Source: Astropecten irregularis (Eukaryota; Echinodermata; Asteroidea; Paxillosida; Astropectinidae). Taken from it: a stretch of 64,000 bases of DNA. The notes beneath the pieces were generated by a model. It had not been told where the DNA came from and ran no database searches. It saw only the letters and a program-made list of their open reading frames with translations. Both the position numbers and the translations under genes were made by a program. Shown here piece after piece: positions 27,301 through 42,300 of this stretch (the stretch's first letter is position 1; each line of letters opens with the position of its first letter). The stretch lies in assembly GCA_963971285.1 (NCBI GenBank), contig OZ020244.1, forward strand, positions 25,606,001-25,670,000, read 5' to 3'.

Positions 27301-30300
27301 AGTTTTGCTATTTGCATATCAGAACAGCCCTCAGACAGGGCAGCTACAATCTAGCTGGTTGACAAATTTCTAAAAGTGGCATTACCGTAACTGATCCAAT
27401 GAATCATGTGACTAATCTGCAATCATGTGACTTCTTCTTATCGTGTCCACATACATCAGATGTTGGGTCTCAGCCAAAGCTGGACACAGCTCCTCAACAA
27501 CATCATTGTACTCTTCAAGGTCCTCAGCTTTGCATTTGTGCTCCAATAAAGGACACTTCACGAGGTGCTCAATAGTTTGTGGCTCAGTGTCACAATCATT
27601 TGACTGATTTACTACAATTATGTGACTGATCTACTAAATCACATGACTGTGATCTACAACATCTGAAGACCTGATTAAACAAACCTCTCCATTCTGTTGC
27701 TTGCCATCCATGTAGATCTCATACGTGATACCTCCATCAAACAGACTGTCCAGTGATGTCCACACCAGGTCAATAGTGTCCTCCTGATCGGTCAGTTCAC
27801 AGGACAGGATGGGGCCACCGAGCTCATATATGGCTGGACAGGTCACTCTCTGCAGAAGGTTCAACAACGGTACAAACTATTCAAGCTATGTCTGGAAATT
27901 GGGCACGTGAATGTGTAAAGAGAATACCGATCCAGTAGGCCATGCCTACCATAGCAACGACCAAGCAACAACGCACACGCACACAATGTGTCACAATTGC
28001 CTACACAATTTTTTGCTTTAATAGCAGATATTTGGTGCTTAGCAGATTCAAGAAAGTTAACTCTGGCAAGAAAAGAAGTGATGGTGTGGGTACCAGACTA
28101 TTTGACTCCTGCTGCGGCATTGATATGTCATTGGGCTGTGCAATGATGGAGACAGTGTAGGTCTTGTTCCCTGTGAAACCCTCCACAGTGATGCTGTTGC
28201 ATGTTGGTGGTAGATCCTTGTGGTAGCACATACCGTTCACATTCAGCTAGGGGTTAGTATAACAGAAGAGAAAATATCAGATTAAAATCAATGGACAGTA
28301 TAAGGGAGAGGAGTCAGTGAAAAGCCAGGCCAGGCCAGGGCTTTGCCTGGGGTCTTGGGCTTCCCTCTCATTGAACTATCAACACACATGCTGTGTCCTG
28401 GATCATAGTTGCCTTTAAACCTGACTCTGACTGACATATTGATACCACATGATATCCAGGAGCTTTAATGATATTATTAAACAGGGATGTAAGGAGCCAC
28501 ACACAAACATATCTGAAAACATCAAGGAAAAGTTCCTATAGGCCTACTTTTGTACAGAGCAGGCGGTGTACAAAAAACCTGACATTTTGAGTTAAAATCT
28601 AAACTAAAAAATCTGAAACCCAATTTAAATCTGAAGTCTCAATGCCTGTATTACACAGTTATATTGTAATGGAGTTCAGCGCTGACAAAAGGTCTGAAGA
28701 CTTGGGCCTGGACAGGCACTTTATAATCAGTATCAAACTTTCTCTCCCTAAGATAACTCTTATTCTATATTTAGTAGAAGGTACTTGTATGCAGTAGCAC
28801 CATGTGATACTATACCCTTTTTTAAAGTAAATGGGGTTCTGAAAAGGGATCAACGTTTCTAATAGTAGCTATGTTCATCACCAGGAGAATGCAATATCCT
28901 ATGGAACATTCTTTGGACTTAAACCAAGTTGGGCCATAAAACCCCATACAAATTTCGGGGCACAATTTTGCGGTCAGAGAGCTCGTTACTGACATTGTGC
29001 AGCTGTTTTCATTATAGGTGCTCATAGTGACCTTACCCACAGCTAAAACCAATTCAGCAGTGAATTGTCCCTTGGGCATACAAACATACTGTGGAAGGTG
29101 GGTCATAAAAAAGTTATAAGGGGTCTCCAAGCTGCCCCCGATAATCGGGACCTAGTCTGAACACAGTGTAAACTGTGTGTCCTTGATGTCTTGTTGGCGT
29201 AATGATACCTGATAGGACTTGAGTTGGTCTATGTAGGGGGCGCTAGGTATGTCCCAATACATTTCAATGGAGCTATCAGATGAGCTATGAAGCCAGCCAC
29301 TGATGGAAGGTGCACAGTTCCACCATTTCCACTTATTGGTCTGAAATAGAGCAAATACACATCGGTATGGGTCATATTCCAACAATTCAAGACACAATCT
29401 GTGTATTTATAATGCCATGATTAGTTTCTCAATAGTTTGTCATCATCACCATCAAGTGCCGTTCCAGCTGATTTTCAACAATCTCCTAATAGGCACCATT
29501 TCAAAAGAGTGCAATCTATTCTTGCTTGTTTGTCATAGTTTGCCATAGTGGTTTAATTTGGCAGGTTTTTGGTTTTGTGCTTACCGGTCCAGGGCCAGCG
29601 TTACTCTGCATTTCATAGTCATCGGTTGCCATGGAGAAAGCATCTTCTTCCTCTGAGCTATGCCCCGTATTGCCCTCTAACACCCAGAAACGCCTGGAGA
29701 GCAAAGGACAATACTCATTTGATGAGTTGAATGGACATCATCTGGCATCAACCATTTACATAGTTTTTTGTTTTTTTACTGAACAGTGCCTTGAGCATAC
29801 AATGGATTTACCATTGAATATTTGAGCATGCAATGGTTACCACTGCATTGTTTAAGAATGTTTACCATTGCATGTTTGAGCATGTTTACCATTGCATGTT
29901 TGAGCATATTTACCATTGCATGTTTGAGCATGTTTACCATTGCATGTTTGAGCATATTTACCATTGCATGTTTGAACATGTTTACCATTGCATGTTTGAG
30001 CATATTAACCATTGCATGTTTGAGCATGTTATTTAACCATTGCATGTTTGAGCATATTTGCCATTGCATGTATAAGCATGTTTTCCATTGCATGTTTGAG
30101 CATACAATGGGTTAACCATTGCATGTCTGAGAGTTGGGAGTGGTAGAGCACAAGTATGGTATAACCTGCAGGTCCCAGTTTGGAATCCTTTACTAGTGCA
30201 ATTTCTTCATTCTAAACGTTATGTGCAGCGTTTTGATCATTTTGTAAAAATTCTTTATGCATACCTGTTATCATTATTGTTATCATTATTATTCCTTTGT

Positions 30301-33300
30301 GGTTTAAAATCTTTGAGCTCAAACATTGTCTCCTATAGTCTTCTTACTTTGATGTGAATACTTGACTGGGTAGAGCCCCACTGCCTATTGTTATAGCTCT
30401 GATGATGTGAAGACCAGACTGTCGAAGATTGACGCCTTTCTCTGGCTTATAAACCTAAAGACAACAAAAAGGAAAACAATTATCAGAGAGGTTTATAGGT
30501 TATATCATACTTTGGTTTTTGTCAAAGAAATGCAGATTCACGGGCAGTCTGAGAAATTTCCAGTCCCATACGATACCCACCTTTGTAGAAAAAAATGAAA
30601 AACGCTCACAGTATTTTTCAAATATGTTCACTTGCAGTTTTGATCTCTAAGATCAAAGCAACTTTTCTGGATAAATACACGATTTCAGACAACGGTATGT
30701 TTCTACCATCACCGTCTTAAACCCTGTAAGTTATACGTAAATCTGTGAAGATTTCTGGTTTGGTAAACTACCAAAGTATGATACTACCTTTGAGATCCAC
30801 GTTTTGTGAGAAATAACATGAGCATGAACAAATTTAAGATATTCTTATCAAAAATGTATTTCAGTTTGGTAACAAAACTATTTCTCAATGCTTGAGACAC
30901 TGAAGTGGCCAATTTCATAGAGCTGCTCTGAAGCACAACATTTGCTTAAGTATGAAAAGCCTTCCTTGATCAAAAAGGATTACCAACCAAATTTTCATGT
31001 GATGTTCACTGCTTTTGACTTGTATTCGGCCATTGTTTGCTGAAAAATATTTACATTTACAAGGAGTTTTGGCTTGCGTACTGATTTTACCAAGGTTTTT
31101 GCTGCTTAAGCAAATTTTGGTGCTTAAGCAGCTCTATGAAACTGGCCCAAGATCTGTACCCTAAAGCACTTAAAGACGGGGCGTTAATGATAAAAAAGCA
31201 GGAAGTGTATAAATGTACCCTGGTAGCGTTTGCGTGAAGCTCTGGTATGGAGCCATCCAGCGTGTACAGTATGGTAGCTGTCTGGGAACTGCACTCCAAC
31301 CGTGCATTGTGGTTGTATTCCACCACTCCTCCATTGGAACCAGACACGATGAATGGCATTGGCGACAGAGATTCTGTAGAGAGACAAGAGAACATGCAAG
31401 TTGCAAAATCAGTCTCAATAGAACACGCGTAAAGGACCAAGTATGACCAGGGGTCGATTTCACGAAGCCCTACAATCATTCTTAGCTTGAGTTATGAAGG
31501 ATAACCCAAATCCTGCATAGGGCTGCGATGCATCATAAGTCTTATGATAGTAAGTTACGATGAGTTTGGTGAAATCTGCCCTGGGCGCTATTTCATGGAA
31601 TCTGTTAAGGCCTATTTTTGTTCTTATGGGCACTACTATGCACAGAATCTATTTTATGGAATCCGTAAGCAAGACTTCTGGCGCTTAAAGGTAGTATACT
31701 TTGGTTTTTATCGAAAAAAATACAGATTCATGGGCAAAAATATCAAGACAGATACAGTAACAGTCATCTGTGAAAATTTCATTCCCATACGGTGCCCACT
31801 TTTTGAGAAAACAGTGAAAAACAGCCACAGTATTTCTTATGTCTTTTCTCTTTTACTTTTGATCTTTTAAAAGATCAAAAAGATTTTTGGTCGTTTTTTT
31901 ACTAATTTCTGGATAAATACCGTAAAGTTCCATGTATACGGCGCACTTTTTTTCACCTTGGCAAAAATAAAAAGTTGGGGGTGCGCCGTATACATGGGTA
32001 CAGCCCGCTGGCGGTCACGAGAGTGTGGGTTGTGATCATTGCGCCGCGCCTAGTAAAAGCATGTGATGCACCGGCAGCAACGGTAACCAATTAGCACGAT
32101 GTCTGACTGAAAATTGAGCGAATGATTCATGAAAAATACCACTTAAAAAATCTAATATTTCTGACTCTTGCGATTGGCCAAGGAAAACTGAAGTGCAAAA
32201 ATCGATAAGGGTTAGGACTAGAGACACCGAAAATTGCGTGCGAAAACACGGTTGGAGCGCCGTAATGTGCACACGACGACGGGCGAGTGGACATGTGCAT
32301 TTACATTACAGTAAATGCAATCTCCGGGCCGTGACGGTCCGATCCTTGGACTATGGTCGGACGTACATATTTCATTTAAGAATAACGTGATTGTTCAATA
32401 AATTATCAAACCTGTGTCTGGAGTCATTATTTTAATCAACATTAGTCACGTTTCCATTGGGAAATATCCTTATCCTCATGGGTAAAAACGTCAAGTTCGC
32501 GACAGCGTTTCGCTGCAACGTGAACCGCCATTTTGATTTGTTCTAATGTAAAGATGACAATTTGTAAAGCGCGCGCAGATCGTCTAGCCGATCACAAAAT
32601 TCGCTCGCGCTATTGCGGACGTAGGATGAACAATTTGAGGTGCAATTGAGCCAACTCGTACGCCGCTAAACCCGTACGCCGACCAACTCGCCGTGCGCTA
32701 ATTACCAACTCGTGCGATCGGGTCGGCGTGCGAGTTGGTCGGCGACTCGGCGTATGGTTGGTACGAGTTGCCAGCATTCGTCGGCCCGACCACGTGCAAG
32801 TATTTCGTGCGAGGAAAATGCCGATAGCTTTGGATCGAGTCGAACGTTATGATCATGATAGTTGGACACGCAGCGCTTGCAACAAATTGTCCACTCACAC
32901 AAAAAATACGGAACGGGAATGTACAATTTTTGTCCGTTGAATATGTAGACTGCTGAGGAAGTCTACTATGGTGGAGATCGAATACTGTTTGCACGTACGT
33001 TTGCACGGCAGGATGTAGGCCGCGCCGCACGCTTAACGATAGTAGGCCTACATCATGTAGGCCTCCGTACGTACTGCTTTCTGCGGCGTGGCGTGGCGCA
33101 GCGTTGTGTGACATTGACGCACTTCGGGTTGTTGCAAACTCGGGCAAAACATCCCTGAAAGTTGTGAGTTGGATTGAGTAATTCATTGTTTTTATTTTTC
33201 TCGAATTTGAAATTCTCAATTGAAATACAAATCACAAATGAGCTGAGAAAAATGAGCGATGCAGTTTTCTAATTTTTTTGGTCGTTCACGGCCGATTTTT

Positions 33301-36300
33301 TTTTTTCTGCCGGCTGATGTCAAAAGTTGGGGTGCGCCGTATACATGGGTGCGCCGTATACATGGCACTTTACGGTACACCATTTCAGGAGGAAACATTT
33401 TAACGGTATGTTTCTACCACCACCATCTTCACACCCTATAACTTATACGTAAATCTGTGAACATTTCTGTTTTGGTTTCTTACCAAAGTATGGTACTACC
33501 TTTAATCGGTTAGCAAAGAATTTCTAGGCTTAGCTTAACCTTGATATGTTTAATGATAACAAAAGTGCATTCTGTAGAAAGTCCTTGCTTAGCGTAGCGA
33601 GAAAGAAAACTCTCCTGTGAAATACATTAACCATACAGTCTGCTATCATAAGTGAAGAATGGATTCCATGAAATTGGGCCCTGTTCTCTCATAACAAATT
33701 CATGGAATACTACGGTATTCACTTGAAATATTGCCTTTGGATCTGGGCCCAATTTAATGGCTCTGCTTACTGCAGAATTCAGTGCTTATGATCCTCATTC
33801 TTCACTTACAAGGGAAGTGCCAAAATTCTAAGCTAGCCGAGTACAGTAAGTGAGAAATCCTTACTGCTGGCCAGAGCAAGCTGGCCAAAGTTAGAACAGG
33901 GCCCATTTTCATGGAATCCGTTACCATAAGCAAACAATTCTTCACTTACGATAGCAGACTTTACAGTTAGCGTATTTCAACTGAGAGATTTATCTTTCTC
34001 ACTACGCTAAGCAAGGACTTTCTGCAGAGTGCACATGACAATGGCCATGGCCAAACCATACTGGCTGGATCTTAAATGCTGGATCATGCTGACCAAACCA
34101 TAATGGCCAAACTTATGTTGGCCAAACTATGCTGGCCAATCCATAATGGCCAAAACCATACTCAGGCTAGATTACATCAGCCACAACCATTCAAGGAGAC
34201 TCACCACTGTCAAGCACGTGCACAACAGCCACGCAGCCCGGCGCCCCTTCCGATGTCTGGTAGAACGTCCCCGGTTCCTCAAACGTGTACAGGAAACTGT
34301 TGTTGGGCTCTGGGTTACCACTGCTGAATGCCAGGGGACCAGTGACGGTGCTATAGGGACGCTCATGGGTTGGAGGGTTGGCATGGACAATGTTGTGTGT
34401 CTCTGACTGGCTTCCCTTCCATGACCATAAAACACCTTGTCCCTATTTAGTAATAGAACAGCATTAATCATAACCTGTTAATATAATTTGTTTGTCAAGG
34501 CAGACTGTAAATATGCATGTATAACAATAGACAGACATGGTTTGAGGGTGGACAGTCGACAGTCTAGCTCCCCGAGGTAGCTGGAATCGACTCTCCACCC
34601 AAATAAACCATGTGATATTTGTTTTACTATACCTATAAATATTCTTCATTGTCCACAATTTCGCCAAGATCGGTAAATTTTAAGTAACTTCACGTATGTC
34701 GAAGTTCATGCATGCGCACTGCAAACTTTTCCTAGGATGCGCAGTGAGATGTTCCATGCACAGTCAGATGTTACATGTGTAACAGTTGCTTCGGAGATTC
34801 CCCGGCCTACTTGCTGGTGATCAGCAATTACATCCAGTGGCACGTGATGGTGAATTGACCAATTGGGAATATTTATGAGGTATAGTAATATATTTTGATG
34901 CAGCATATGTTGGATGGTGATAAGAGGAGAGTTCTTGGTGATGTTAATTGCCTGGATGCTAACATTCTTAGTGTGCCGGGAATGGCTTCATCGGCTTTCT
35001 GAAAAAAAAATTCTCTTTTGGGTTGATCCCTGCTGATGAGGCTTTGGATTTGAGATGTATGACACAAAGATTTTAGACTCAGTTTTCGGATTGAATGATA
35101 CCAAGGCTTTAGGTCAAACTATAGACAGATCATACTCAAAACCCATACTGACCCTTTGTATGTTGACCGACGGAGGCTTGAATCCTTTACCAGACACCAG
35201 CACTGTAATAGGACCGGTAGGATTGCTGACCACTACACTGCTCAGTACTGTCTTGCTGCTGTGCTCATACTGCAAGGTCAAGAATACAAATCAATTTTGC
35301 CAGCGATTATGAATCACCAGGGGTGGATTTCACCAAACTCATCGTAACTTACTATCAATCGTAGGACATATGATACATTGCAGCCCTACATAGGATATGA
35401 TGCGTTACCCTTTGTAACTGGAGGTATGGTCGAGCGTAGGGCTTTGTAAAATCGAACCCTGATCTCACACTCCAAGTATAACATTTTACTTTCTTTATAA
35501 TTCTTTGAAAAGTGGAAAAAAGACAACTTTACAACAGCAGGATTCGAACCAGCGACCGAAACACAATACTGGCTTGGTGTTCTGGAGGTCGCTGGTTCGA
35601 ATCCCACTCCAATCAATTTTTCTTTGTTCGCCTTTCAATGACTAAAGATCCAGTCAGTTTCCTTGTGGTTATTCAGTGATGATTATCTTTGATAATTCAA
35701 TTTATAATTACAAATGGGGTATTAGGGAGACACATTAGCATCTAAAAGTAGACATTAGGGAGACATCGACACATGTGGACTGAGCTGGATTCGAACCTGG
35801 GACAAAAAAAGGTGAAAGGAGAGGAAAGAACCCCTACACCAATCTGACTTACCATGAACTTGTCCGTTTTGTTGGAGAAGGCCTTGCTGTAGTAATGGTA
35901 GACTCCAGGGTTTGAAAATCTCAGAGCACAACAACGCCTTTGAAAACAAACAAACAGGGTTCCAACCCCCCAAAATACAACAAATTTTATTCAAATTCTA
36001 ATAAAAGTTACATTTATAAATAAAATCGATCCAAGTTATGTCAATCCTAGCACAGGTGATAAAAAGCATTATACAAAACTTTAACGAAGTGGCGAAGTGC
36101 ACATCAATCAAAATAATAACCTAAAATATATCAAGCCCTTAGTGGAAGCACTTAGTAGAAGTATGGTGGAAGCCCTTAGGACGCCCTAAACGGAAGCACA
36201 TATAGTGGAAGCCCGTAGTGAAAGCCCTTAGCAGAAGCACTTAGTGGAAGCACTTAGTGGAAGCCCTTAGTGGAAGCCCTTAATGGAAGCCCATGGTGGA

Positions 36301-39300
36301 AGCCCTAAGTGGAAGCCCTTAGAGGAGGCACATAGAGAAAGCCCTTAGTGGAAGCCCAAAGTGGAAGTCTAAAGTGGAAGCACATAATGGAAGCAATAGT
36401 TGGAGCCCTTAGCAGAAGCCCTTAATGTTGTAACACGCATAGAGTAAATCCTGAAGCATGCTAGACCGAACGGAACTGGTACAGACCTTGGCGTGACAAC
36501 ATCCTGAGTGTAGGTCTGTAGCTCATAGACTTGCTGGGTTTTGGTGACCTGTGTCAAGCCGTGCTTGCGGAGTACCGGCCATACCCAGGCCACGCAGTCA
36601 CCAGTCTGAGCTAGTACTGGGTCTGGTTGCAGATGGTTCTTGGCAACTAGGACTTGATGTACCTGCATCGGTAGAATGATAAGGGTGTATTGACTACAGG
36701 GTTCGTACACACACTTGTGAAGAGTTGACACAGGCTGGATCTCTGGAAGTTTTGATGTGTGTAAAGGTACCATAGTGTCATGTGGGGTTTATTCAGGTAC
36801 AAAGAACCCACAGGATCAGTCGTTTATGATATAGAGACAGGTGGTTAATACAGAGTGTTAGTTAAAATCATGCAGTATATCATTTTATACAACCATTCAC
36901 ATCTAGTGCCTGACAACATCTCTTCTTCTATTATGAGGGCTGGGGGCAATTTCAAGAAGCCCTCGATCGATCGTAACTCAGTATGCCAGCCAAAACTCCT
37001 TGTGAATACCAAAACTCAGCATATATTCCATGGCCAAATACAAGTAAAAAGCAGTCAACAACACATGAAAATTTTGTTGGTAATCCTATTTGATCAAGGA
37101 AGACTTTTCATGCTTAGGCAATTTTTGTGCTTAAGCAGCTCTATGAAACTGGCCCCAGGAAACTACAGGAAAATAAATAAAAAGTTTGAAAATGCAATCT
37201 TACCTGAGCCTGTGACACCGCTACTACAGCACCGTACAGCTTGGGCAAAGCCACACTGCAATAAAATCAGATCATTCATAAAGAATATCATGCCAAGTAT
37301 CAGCAAAAATCGTTTCATTGGGGCAAGAAATGTTAATACAAGTGGCAACAGCATGTGAGGGAGAGAAACTTGAATACTGGGGAGGCCCAGCCCCCGAATA
37401 GCCAGGCCAGGCCTGGGCTGTGCTCAGGCTTTGCCAGCTTCTGTGATCCAAATTTGGTCATGGGCAGTACACTGTATCCATTTGAAGCTGAGTAATAGCC
37501 ACATTACAGACCTGACCTGGGCAGGACTTCAGTCTGGGCAGGCCATCCAGTGGCCTGGCTTTATTGATTCTTAGCAGCTGTAATGTATTTGAAGGCCGGA
37601 CCAGTATGTAAGTTTCTTCATAAATTTCCTTGTTGAGGGCACGCTTGGGAACGGCTGTCAGAAGGTACGTTCACATACACCAAAAAGCATGATTATTTGC
37701 GTCGCAATTTGTATCGCGACCCAAATAATCACGCTTATTTGGTGTGCGTGAATGCATCTAGTGTGCATCTACATGTACCGCACTAGATTTTGAATAAAAG
37801 CTGATCAAAACCTAGAGACTTAATTTGTAAGCTGCAACATACTGCAGAATGCCCAAACCATTGTAGGATTGTGATACACATAGAAACAGATAGCTTTCCT
37901 GGACAAATGACATTCTAATTAATCCTCTGAAGCCTAGCTATAAGAACACACCAAAACGTACCTTTGGTAGTATACCACGGCTCCTGCATCAAACTGACTC
38001 ACAAATGCTGCTGGGCTGTCCTGGGGCTCACCACTACAGAAGCCATCCACAATGGGATGACCATGATGAGAGACCTACATAAGACATAACACGGGGTAGC
38101 TTAAAGGTTAATAGCGCTACGTACTTGCTCTAAAAATACTAGGCTAAATGCTGTGACGTCACACCGGATCTCAGACAAACATTGCAACCATGCAAACGTG
38201 TGGTGGGTGTGCTTGTGTGCATGCATGTGAATGCATGAAAAGTTTGTCTGACATCCGGGGATTTTTTACATGCCGCTGGCCAAATCACTCGTGTGACGTC
38301 ATTAGTGCTGAGCGCTATTAGTGCTGCTGCAGGTAATAAAGTCTATGAATTGTGTATGCATTAATAATCAAGTAGCCCCTTTGCACAGCATCAAACAGAT
38401 ACATGTCTCATGTTTGTAGCTGCTGTATTATAAGGGTTATTTCAACAAGTTTGGACAAGATTTGTACGATGTCCATATGTCATCAGCAGACCATTCTATT
38501 AACATTTTATAAAGGATCATTCACAGCTGAAAAAAGTTCCTATCTGAGCCCAATTTCAAGGAATCCATTACGGCAAATTTACAGCCTATTTTATGTGCTT
38601 ACGGGCACTGCTACAAGTGAAATCTATTCCATGGAATCCATAAGCAAGGCAAGCGAAGAATTTCTTGGCTAACCATGATTATTTTCTGCTAACGCGCTGT
38701 CCTATACATTCTGCAGAAAGTCCTTGCTTAGCGTAGCAAGAAAGATAGCTCTCCCATGAAAAAAGCTAATCGTAAGCAAAAAAAGTAAAAAAGCAAAAAA
38801 AGCTACCGTAAAACAAAGAATTTTTGCTTACGGTCAGACGGTAACGGATTCCGTGAAATTGGGCCCTGGTGTACAAAAATAGCACGGCTAATATTAGCAC
38901 CATACTTTCAGCAGATGCTAGGTGATGTTTAATAGCAAGAGTTTACCTGAATGATATTATGCTGCTGCTTTGTGTTCTCCCAAAGCCACCATACTCTGTC
39001 CCCCGGATGAACCCTCACAACTTTAGGATCAAAGCCAGTGTCACTGACTGTAATAAAGTGGTCCTGTTTTTATACAAGTAAAGCCAAAAACAAAATATCA
39101 TTCCGATGAGGTTTTATAACTGTCCTATCGTGCTTGATTGGTGAGCCATTCCACCGGTCGGAGCATGATTTGAGGCGATGTCAAATGTTACGTATGCACC
39201 CTTGCACATCCATTCATGGACATTATTTTTTGTCACTGAATTCTAAGTAATTGAAAGTGAACAAAGGAAAATTGACTGGAGTGGGATTCAAACCAGCGAC

Positions 39301-42300
39301 CTCCTGAATACCATACTGGCTCTCTTACCAACTGAGCCACCCAGCCCTATGGTGGTATCCCTAATAGTCAATTCTCTTTGTTCGTTTGGCAGTCAGAAGC
39401 CATGAAACAACCTAAATACCGCTATGCATGTATATCAAGGATCATTATATCGATATACGCAGCAATGCTGCAACCTGGGAACGGTATAGGTACATGGGGG
39501 ATCACTCAAAGAGGATAAGACTTTTTAATCAATATAATCATCAAATGACCACAAGGAAAACTGACTGAATTTTAAGTAATTGAAAAGAAATTGACTGGAG
39601 TGGGATTCGAACCGGCGACCTCCGGAACACCGTACCGGCACTCTGTTGTTTTGCATATCCCATGTGACCGTGTTTGACCGAGTTAATGGACGACAATGAC
39701 TTCTAGCAAGTCCTGTTATAAGCTTTTGCATTCTCCAATTGGTCAATGCGCACAGTTTGACTGAAAAGTAGGAAGGGTCTATAAGAGACGGTAGTGCATT
39801 AAAGGAAAATGTCATACTTATTGTTAAAGAAATACAGATTCATGGGCAAACATATTAAGAAGGATACAGCAACAGTCATCTGTGAAATTCCCAGTCCCAT
39901 ACGGTGGCCACTTTTTGAGAAAACAGTGAAAAACGCCCACGGTATTCTTAAATCTATTCACAGGAGTTTCGATCTCACCCCGAGTTCAAAACTGTTTTGG
40001 GTCATTGTTTTACTCTTTTCTGGATAAATACAGCATTTCAGGCAGAACAAATTTAACAGTATGTTTCTACCATCACCATCTTTATACCCTATATATAAAT
40101 TAAAGGTAAATCTGTGGAGAGTTTTGTTTCGGTATGCTACCGAAGTATGAGACTACCTTAAAGAGGATAAGCCTATTACCTTCTGGCCTGGATTGACAAT
40201 CACCGAGTAGCTGCCCACAGTGATGGGCGTGTCTGAAACCCGGAAGTGGTAGACGCCGGGCGTGTTCAGTCGTACCGATGATATCCCCACACCGGTAACC
40301 ATGACGGCAGCCTTTTCCGTAAGGAACGTGCATAAATCTATAGAAGAAAAACAAAAACAAAAACCAGATTTGGGACCAGATTTGGGGCTTAATGGAACCA
40401 TACATTACCATAATGATCTTTGATTGGTGCCGGATTAAAAGGATGCTGCGTCAATTGCTGTTCATATCAGTATACAAATAGCTGTAAATATCCATACAAT
40501 GGAATGCCACTATAACAAACATTTGGCTATACCAAGCATCATCCTTGGCTCCCAATTTTCCTGTACAATGTATAGGCATGCTGAACATTAATTGTTCACT
40601 ATAACGAACGACCACAATAACGGACAATCTCTGTGCATCCTGGCACGTTTGATATAGTGACGTTGCACTGTACCTAGTGATACAATACACAACTATTAAT
40701 CCATAAGCAATGTCTGTAGATATGAACAGTATGAAATGTGTATTGAATATTACTGCCAGTGAAATCTTGAAATTAATATTTGGTGATGGGCAGGTTTCAT
40801 TACAAGATGTATAATACTGTACCAACACAAGAATTATTAAAATTTTGTTGGTTGGTGTCACGGTGATTGCTAAGGATCTAGACTGGGCCAATTTCATAGA
40901 GCTGGGTAAGCACCAACATTTTCTTAAGCAGAAAAACCTTTAGTAAATAAAATCAGTGTGGCAGCCAAAACTCGTTGTGAATGTTATGCTCAGCAAACAA
41001 TGGACGAACACAAATTTTGTGTTTAAGCAGCTCTTTGAAATTGGCCCCAGGTCCAAACTTACTATTACAGTCCGTCTGGTTGACTATCTTGCTATCGCTT
41101 GCTACACAACTGTCAACCTACCAGAAAAAAATGAGACCATAATTAATAAACACAATAGGTGTGGCTATCTTTGCACCACAATGGTGAAGGACCCAATATC
41201 GGCTGACAAGGTATATAACTTCCCAGTCCGATAGTAAAAAAATATATACATATTTTGAAGAGGGAGATTTCTCAACTTTCCTATAGACCCTATTCACAGT
41301 GCATCCATCCTACATTTGAAGCAGTGCAATCAAACCGAGGCTTGGATGCCAAGATGGATGCGCTGTGAATAAGGTCGATACAGCCATGACAGCCCTCAAC
41401 TTGAGTGGCTATTTGGTCTGTGGTGGGAGATTTCTAACATACCAAGATATGCATTGATGGATTGTTTCTTACTTGCAAGACAGAGAAGTTATCCTGAACT
41501 TCATTGACCTCCCACTTCCACCAGATACTATCACCACTGTTGACAACACTCAGATCTAGAATGAAGATGGTAATGCATTGATGACTGATGAGCCACATTT
41601 CAATATGAATAAACCATGAGGTTTTTTCCAAACGAAATTCCGCCACCAGGTGCCAATTTCATAGAGCTGCTTAAAAGCACCAAAATTTGCTTAAGCACCA
41701 AAAACCTTGTAATGCAGTATGCCAGCCAAAATGTTATGCTCAGCAAATAATGGCCGAATAAGAGTCAAAAGCAGTCAAAATCACATGAAAATTTGGTTGG
41801 TAATCCTGTTTGATCAAGAAAGACTTTTCATGCTTAAGCACATTTTGTGCATGACTAGCAGAAACCCACTCGATAGTAATTAAATGACAAGGAAATACTA
41901 AGAAGATATGGTCTATTTGACATGGATCATTACACATTTTAAGAAGAGGGGCATTTCAATTTGAGCCGTCACCCATGTGAGTATGTTACAATATTTATTT
42001 CAGCAGACACAAATTTTTCACCCGAAACAACAACCAATCAGCCACCTTGAACATACTTCATGGGGCGCACATGAAACTATGGATGTTGTATGCATTTGCT
42101 CCAATTGAATCAAGTAAACATGGTGCAGCCGTTGTATTTGGAAAAGGCCATCCTCGTCCAATAAATACAATTTGTGTACCAAAATGGAGGATGGATCTTG
42201 GCTAAGGTGTGTTTCATGAAATCGGTCTTTGGACGCATCATAGCTAAGATTGATCTTACAGCTGGGACTCAAGTCCTAAGATCGATCCTATAAGATAAGA

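Noticed and set aside
29776-30115. Repetitive frames (MLKHAMVN / FTIACLS type)
   Set aside because: Translation of the 24-bp minisatellite in an intron.
30362-30454. Shorter exon 22 ending at the GTATTC donor
   Set aside because: Leaves phase 0, which reads into a stop in exon 23; the GTAAGA donor 14 bases on keeps frame.
32698-33219. 173-codon minus-strand frame inside the TA-flanked element
   Set aside because: No similarity to any transposase I know; the GC-rich region lowers stop frequency; no supporting splice or start context.
36855-37358. 167-codon plus-strand frame
   Set aside because: Runs through a family E MITE and antisense to exon 16.
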